From positions 1 to 64,000 of the forward strand of contig CANQLI010000006.1 of the NCBI GenBank assembly GCA_947624675.1: a stretch of 64,000 nucleotides of DNA. The letters run 5' to 3'. The notes under the pieces were generated by a model. That model was not told the origin of the DNA. It did not search any database and saw only the letters and a list, made by a program, of their open reading frames with translations. The position numbers were made by a program, and so were the translations under genes. The stretch comes from an uncultured Clostridia bacterium (GTDB lineage: Bacteria; Bacillota; Clostridia; Oscillospirales; Ruminococcaceae). This document shows, in pieces, positions 60,619-64,000 of the stretch. Numbering within the stretch: position 1 is the stretch's first letter; every line of letters begins with the position of its first letter.

Positions 60619-61098
60619 ATGGCAAAAGTCTTTCTTATCTGTGGGAAAATATGTAGTGGCAAAAGCACATACGCAAAACAGTTACAAGCTGCTAATCAGG
60701 CGGTTATTTTGTCGGTAGACGAAATCATGCTTGCGGTATTTGGGCTGTATGTAGGAGAAAAGCATGACAAATATGCAGCCAATGTGCGTAATTATCTGTT
60801 TAAGAAGTCATTAGAGGTTATCCAAGCAGATGTCAGCGTTATTCTGGATTGGGGCTATTGGACAAAAGCTGGAAGAAGTGAGGCTAAAGAATTCTACAGA
60901 AGCAGGAATATAGAATGTGAATTGCATTATATTGATATAAGCAAAGAGCTTTGGGAAGCACGCATAAATCAAAGAAATCAATCGGTAATTGCTGGTGAAA
61001 CTACAGCTTACATTGTAGATTGCAACCTTGCCGCAAAATTTGAATCAAGATTTGAGCAACCCACTAAAGAAGAAATTGATGTATGGGTCGTCGGATAA
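60619..61098 (+). CDS. P-loop kinase-like protein (AAA_33 type)
   Basis: 159 residues. Walker A is L-I-C-G-K-I-C-S-G-K-S-T-Y-A (residues ~6-19). An Asp follows a beta strand (I-L-S-V-D-E-I), then V-I-L-D-W-G-Y-W-T and R-I-N-Q-R-N. It resembles small nucleotide or aminoglycoside/zeta-toxin-like kinases, and the substrate is unknown. It starts 15 nt after the toxin with GGAGGG ahead of the ATG, so it is probably the third gene of the toxin-antitoxin unit. Confidence 0.8.
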   Translation: MAKVFLICGKICSGKSTYAKQLQAANQAVILSVDEIMLAVFGLYVGEKHDKYAANVRNYLFKKSLEVIQADVSVILDWGYWTKAGRSEAKEFYRSRNIECELHYIDISKELWEARINQRNQSVIAGETTAYIVDCNLAAKFESRFEQPTKEEIDVWVVG

Positions 61099-61145
61099 AT
61101 CCCCTCATGAAGTTGAGCTATAAATAACATATGGTATAAACGCAC

Positions 61146-61177
61146 AGCGTCCAAGTTAAACCCTCGGGCGCTTTTTC
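61146..61177 (+). terminator. terminator of toxin-antitoxin-kinase unit
   Basis: Stem AGCGTCC (61146-61152) / GGGCGCT (61166-61172) with one G-U pair, followed by TTTTTCT. Confidence 0.75.
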
Positions 61178-61235
61178 TATTCATTCGGTAAGAGATTCAT
61201 ATACCTTTATAACTTCAAATGTAGTTATAGAAAAT

Positions 61236-61267
61236 ATGGTGCAGCGCCTATCCCGGCTCTGCACCGT
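61236..61267 (-). terminator. terminator of DUF4097 operon (minus strand)
   Basis: Stem GGTGCAG (61238-61244) / CTGCACC (61259-61265) plus flanking pairs; on the minus strand it is followed by ATATTTTCT. It lies about 75 bp beyond the DUF4097 stop. Confidence 0.55.
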
Positions 61268-61342
61268 ATACTCTACATAATTTGCTTCCTTATCTTGCGT
61301 TCCCACAAATGCGCTCTGTTTTTTCGTTTAATGTAGATATGT

Positions 61343-62395
61343 TTAAGAAAATTTAATGTCTATATCTCCGCTTGAAGTGGACGCGGTGAATACATTATTT
61401 CCCTTTGACGGATGGGGAACCGAGATGTTTCCGCTGTGTGAATTAGTAAAAAATGTAACAGTATCTTCGCTTTCATTAACAGTTCCCGTTATATCTCCGC
61501 TTGAGGAATTAAGAGTATATTCTTCTGCGGTAAGCTTTGAAAAATCAATGTCGCCGCTTGATGATCCGGCAGTAAGTGATTTTGCGGAGAGCTTGATAAA
61601 CACTGTGTCTCCGCTTGTACAATCGGAAACAAATTTGTTTTTACATACGGTGTCGGTAAAGCTTATATCACCGCTTGTGGATTTCACATTTAAGTCGTTT
61701 CCGACCGATAATTCTGTCGCTTCAATATCGCCGCTTGTGCATTTAAGTGAAACATTATTAGATGCCGTAACTTTTTCTGTTGATAGGTCACCGCTGGTAG
61801 ATTGTAAAATGACATCCTTTGCGGTACAATTTTCTGCAAGGACATCTCCACTGGTAGATGTAAGACCAAGCTTTCTGCTTGCAGAGGTGTTTTTGGCTTT
61901 TATGTTTCCGCTTGAGGTGTCAAAAATAACCGAGTCGAAATTTAATCCGTCAACATTTATATCTCCGCTTGAGGTTGTGACTTTAATATCCTTCCAGTCT
62001 TTTTCGGGTATTATAACGGTTAGTTCATTTTCTTCAAAGTTAAGGTTGAAAATTCTGTTGTACCATTTTCTCGTATCTCTTTCGTATATCCTCAGACAGT
62101 TGTCATTATTTCCTATTTCATACATAAAGCTTTCGTTTTCATAACAGGTTATTTTTATAGCCTCTTGATCGTTGTCTTTAGATTTTATTATTCTGACATC
62201 GCTGCCCGAGGTTTCAATCGAAATATCTTCAGCGCCGTTTCGGGAAATAGAGTAATCTGTTTTCTTGAGGTCCTTTTGAGTATTAAACCTAGTTATATCA
62301 AAGCCGCTTGTTAAAAATGCTGTAAAACAAATTATAAGTCCTGAAAAGGTTAAAACAACAGCGGCAATAAGCCATTTTTTTGTCGAGCTTTTCAT
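61343..62395 (-). CDS. DUF4097 family beta-repeat membrane protein
   Basis: 350 residues. A membrane anchor is at ~9-29, then a spacer. Eleven S-G-D/N turns follow at residues ~143, 162, 182, 201, 221, 241, 261, 280, 299, 321 and 342, a period of 19-20 residues. This is the pattern of a parallel beta-helix or stacked beta-strand shield outside the membrane. Function unknown; the family is typically co-encoded with DUF1700 and PadR genes, as here, and the ATG overlaps the DUF1700 stop by 4 nt. It may act as an envelope-stress sensor (inference). Confidence 0.88.
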   Translation of the reverse strand: MKSSTKKWLIAAVVLTFSGLIICFTAFLTSGFDITRFNTQKDLKKTDYSISRNGAEDISIETSGSDVRIIKSKDNDQEAIKITCYENESFMYEIGNNDNCLRIYERDTRKWYNRIFNLNFEENELTVIIPEKDWKDIKVTTSSGDINVDGLNFDSVIFDTSSGNIKAKNTSASRKLGLTSTSGDVLAENCTAKDVILQSTSGDLSTEKVTASNNVSLKCTSGDIEATELSVGNDLNVKSTSGDISFTDTVCKNKFVSDCTSGDTVFIKLSAKSLTAGSSSGDIDFSKLTAEEYTLNSSSGDITGTVNESEDTVTFFTNSHSGNISVPHPSKGNNVFTASTSSGDIDIKFS

Positions 62396-62991
62396 TGTGC
62401 GAACCTCTCCTTTCCCGAAGTTATGTAAGCTATTTTGCGTATAAAGAATTTTGTTGCTTTAATAATGAGCCTAATAAAAAGTACCGAACCGAATACAGCT
62501 AAAATTCCAAGCCCGACAAGTGTAAGACCTGAGCCTAAGGCAAATATGCCCGCCAATAAGTTTTGAAACATTATTACGGGCGATGCCACAACAGCGAAGA
62601 TCCCGCCTAGAATAAACGAAATAACTATGGAAACAAGCGCGACAGCTATTCCGAATGCGGCAGAGTATATTGAGATAATTACAGAAATTATTGCAAGTAA
62701 AATGGACAGCCAGATCGGAGAGCCAATTATAATGAGAATTATTGTTACCGTATTTAGATTAAATCGCTTTTTTATAGATTGCTTTTTATTTACATCGGGG
62801 TATTGCGACATTATATTTTCCGCTATCTCCTCAATACCTCCTAAGGCGCCTATCGCCTCATCCTCACTTGCGCCTTCTTCGATTCTGTCATCTATCATTT
62901 CAAGATAGTAGTTTATCGACTTGTTTTTTTCATTTTCAGGCAGTTTGTCAAGGCGCTCAGAAAGAGCTTTTAAGAATTCCTGTTTGTTCAT
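62392..62991 (-). CDS. DUF1700/HAAS-domain membrane protein
   Basis: 199 residues. The N-terminal HAAS helical domain covers about 1-70 (M-N-K-Q-E-F-L-K-A-L-S-E-R-L, I-E-E-G-A-S-E-D-E-A-I-G-A-L-G). About four membrane segments and a basic tail follow. HAAS proteins link PadR-type regulation to membrane partners. It overlaps the PadR gene by 4 nt (62988-62991) and the DUF4097 gene by 4 nt, so all three are translationally coupled. Confidence 0.9.
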   Translation of the reverse strand: MNKQEFLKALSERLDKLPENEKNKSINYYLEMIDDRIEEGASEDEAIGALGGIEEIAENIMSQYPDVNKKQSIKKRFNLNTVTIILIIIGSPIWLSILLAIISVIISIYSAAFGIAVALVSIVISFILGGIFAVVASPVIMFQNLLAGIFALGSGLTLVGLGILAVFGSVLFIRLIIKATKFFIRKIAYITSGKERFAQ

Positions 62992-63308
62992 TTTTTATCC
63001 TCCGTTTCATAAGTAATGTATTTATAAACATTCATCACATCATCCCAGCCGGATAAAAAATCACTTATCTTGTCTTTTCCCGACTTGGTTATTTTATAGT
63101 ATTTACGAAGCCTTCCGTTGTGTTCGACCGAATATACGCTTAAGTAGTTTCCTGCCTCAAGACGCCTTAAAATAGGATAAAGCGTTGATTCGGATATTTT
63201 TATATAGGGACTTATGTCCTTAATAATTCTATATCCGTATGAGTCCTCTTTATAAAGCGCTGTCAGAACGCAAACCTCCAACAGCCCGTGTCTTATCTGA
63301 GCATCCAT
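62988..63308 (-). CDS. PadR family transcriptional regulator
   Basis: 106 residues, winged helix: G-L-L-E-V-C-V-L-T-A-L, S-Y-G-Y-R-I-I-K-D-I and E-S-T-L-Y-P-I-L-R-R-L-E recognition helix, then the wing ending R-K-Y-Y-K-I-T. It is first in a three-gene operon and probably represses its own promoter at 63332-63360, where a perfect palindrome lies across the -10/-35 space. Confidence 0.93.
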   Translation of the reverse strand: MDAQIRHGLLEVCVLTALYKEDSYGYRIIKDISPYIKISESTLYPILRRLEAGNYLSVYSVEHNGRLRKYYKITKSGKDKISDFLSGWDDVMNVYKYITYETEDKK

Positions 63309-63328
63309 CTTAACACCTCTTCTTACAT

Positions 63329-63360
63329 AATACTATATCACGCATAGTATTATTTGTCAA
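63329..63360 (-). promoter_or_regulatory. padR promoter with embedded palindromic operator
   Basis: Minus-strand TTGACA (63360-63355), 17 bp spacer, TATAGT (63337-63332). The perfect inverted repeat AATACTAT (63329-63336) / ATAGTATT (63344-63351) covers the -10 and the spacer. Confidence 0.75.
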
Positions 63361-63398
63361 GAGGTATTTTTTATTTTTGCTATTTTTCCTTAAAACAC

Positions 63399-63427
63399 TT
63401 GAAATTTATTTTGAAATTTGATAAAAT
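63399..63427 (+). promoter_or_regulatory. promoter of lepB
   Basis: TTGAAA (63399-63404), 17 bp spacer, TAAAAT (63422-63427). Confidence 0.6.
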
Positions 63428-63502
63428 AAATATGTATGTAAATATAACTTACGCTAAATTATGTTTGAAAGGAGATCCGTCGTATATTCGGCGCGCTATA
63501 TT

Positions 63503-64000
63503 ATGGAAACAAATCAGGAATCGACAAGTTTAAACGATATTGTAAATACAGAAAATATCAACAGGAAAAGCAGTTTCGGCGGAGATGTTCTTGAATGGCT
63601 TGAGGCGATAGCTATTGCTGTTATGATAGTGCTTCTTGTGTTTACCTTTGTACTGAGACAGGTCATAGTACAGGGAGAGTCTATGGTGCCCACGCTTCAG
63701 AGCGGAGATAAGCTTATAATTTCACACCTTTTTTACACACCGAAGCAGGGCGATATTGTTGTCGTAAACTGCGAAGGAACCAATAAACTCAATAAAACGC
63801 TTATAAAAAGAGTTATCGCAACAGAAAATCAGGTTGTAGATATAGATTTTACAGAGGGTACGGTTACAGTTGACGGAAAGGTCCTAAAAGAGGATTATAT
63901 CAACGCTCTTACTACAAAGAATGACGGTGGCTTCAGTTATCCTGTAACAGTTCCGAAGGGAAGTCTGTTTGTAATGGGAGATAACAGAAATCACTCTACG
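63503..64000 (+). CDS. lepB: signal peptidase I (partial, runs off the window)
   Basis: 166 residues in the window, no stop reached. An N-terminal cytoplasmic part of ~30 residues precedes one membrane helix (~33-52). Catalytic Ser60 is in G-E-S-M-V-P-T-L, Lys102 in L-I-K-R-V-I-A, and the family box G-D-N-R-N-H-S is at the edge. It cuts signal peptides of exported proteins such as the GH30 enzyme. AAAGGAG (63468-63474) is 28 nt from this ATG, with a small hairpin between. An in-frame ATG at 63461 lies upstream of the site and has no ribosome site of its own. The start is therefore uncertain. Confidence 0.92.
   Translation, partial: METNQESTSLNDIVNTENINRKSSFGGDVLEWLEAIAIAVMIVLLVFTFVLRQVIVQGESMVPTLQSGDKLIISHLFYTPKQGDIVVVNCEGTNKLNKTLIKRVIATENQVVDIDFTEGTVTVDGKVLKEDYINALTTKNDGGFSYPVTVPKGSLFVMGDNRNHST

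Noticed and set aside
61356..62144. Long open frame (262 codons) on the plus strand across the DUF4097 gene
   Set aside because: It is antisense to a repetitive coding region; the repeated S-G-D codons on the minus strand simply keep the opposite frame open. No ribosome site or promoter.
1..64000. CRISPR arrays, tRNA and rRNA genes, complete insertion sequences, prophage genes
   Set aside because: No regularly spaced repeats, no cloverleaf-like sequence with a TTC-arm and CCA end, and no transposase, integrase or phage structural motifs were seen by eye.

Overview
The window looks like a chromosomal segment of an anaerobic, low-to-moderate G+C Gram-positive gut bacterium of the Clostridia, most likely Ruminococcus or a close Oscillospiraceae relative. 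This is an inference. It rests on Firmicutes-style Shine-Dalgarno sites and sigma-A promoters, a 2[4Fe-4S] ferredoxin, PadR/DUF1700/DUF4097 genes, YfhO-type membrane proteins, and above all a secreted GH30 enzyme ending in a type I dockerin (a cellulosome-type part). No rRNA, tRNA, CRISPR array or complete insertion sequence was seen.

Layout. 1-1150: end of a dTDP-glucose dehydratase gene, then a licD-type gene bracketed by direct repeats and followed by a 36-codon rmlB remnant. 1184-5475: ferredoxin, then a leucine operon (leuC, leuD, a zinc-ribbon membrane protein, a YbjQ-type protein, leuB). 5547-8237: AraC regulator and the dockerin-bearing GH30 gene. 8278-13547 (minus strand): small membrane protein, large YfhO protein, GT2 glycosyltransferase and membrane protein, probably cell-envelope glycosylation. 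13612-22513: ROK sugar kinase, dCMP deaminase, aroE, aroK, ilvD, a lipoprotein, pyrC, pyrF, trmL, degV. 22554-26379: pgk, tpiA, gpmI (lower glycolysis). 26414-28324: an unusual block with twin palindromes, a possible structured RNA and two lipoproteins sharing a nearly identical C-terminal module. 28334-36615: ydcF-like, yjbQ, a second YfhO, a NUDIX hydrolase, a MATE pump, a membrane-anchored low-complexity protein that appears to lack a normal start codon, and asnB. 37078-39911: membrane protein, an EAL phosphodiesterase, trmB, a small membrane protein. 40007-48764: an arginine cluster argG-H-C-(Zn phospholipase-like)-J-B-D-F. 48779-54365: flavin reductase-rubredoxin fusion, queH, and a MarR-controlled heterodimeric ABC exporter. 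54560-59833: esterase, pheA, a radical SAM/DUF2344 pair, rplS. 59892-63360: a toxin-antitoxin pair, a P-loop kinase and a PadR-DUF1700-DUF4097 operon lying between rplS and lepB, which are often neighbours in Firmicutes. 63503-64000: start of lepB.

How it works together. Most genes are core anabolism (Leu, Ile/Val, Arg, Phe, shikimate, pyrimidines) and central glycolysis, in tight operons with overlapping or nearly touching genes. Accessory signals lie between these blocks. The least explained are (a) a dispersed intergenic element of about 110 bp present three times (8278-8387, 36819-36930, 54370-54480) with an invariant hairpin core, (b) the block at 26414-28259, and (c) two genes where a good Shine-Dalgarno is separated from its start codon by a predicted hairpin.

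All promoters, terminators and RNA folds were read by eye. Family names come from recognised motifs, not database searches.
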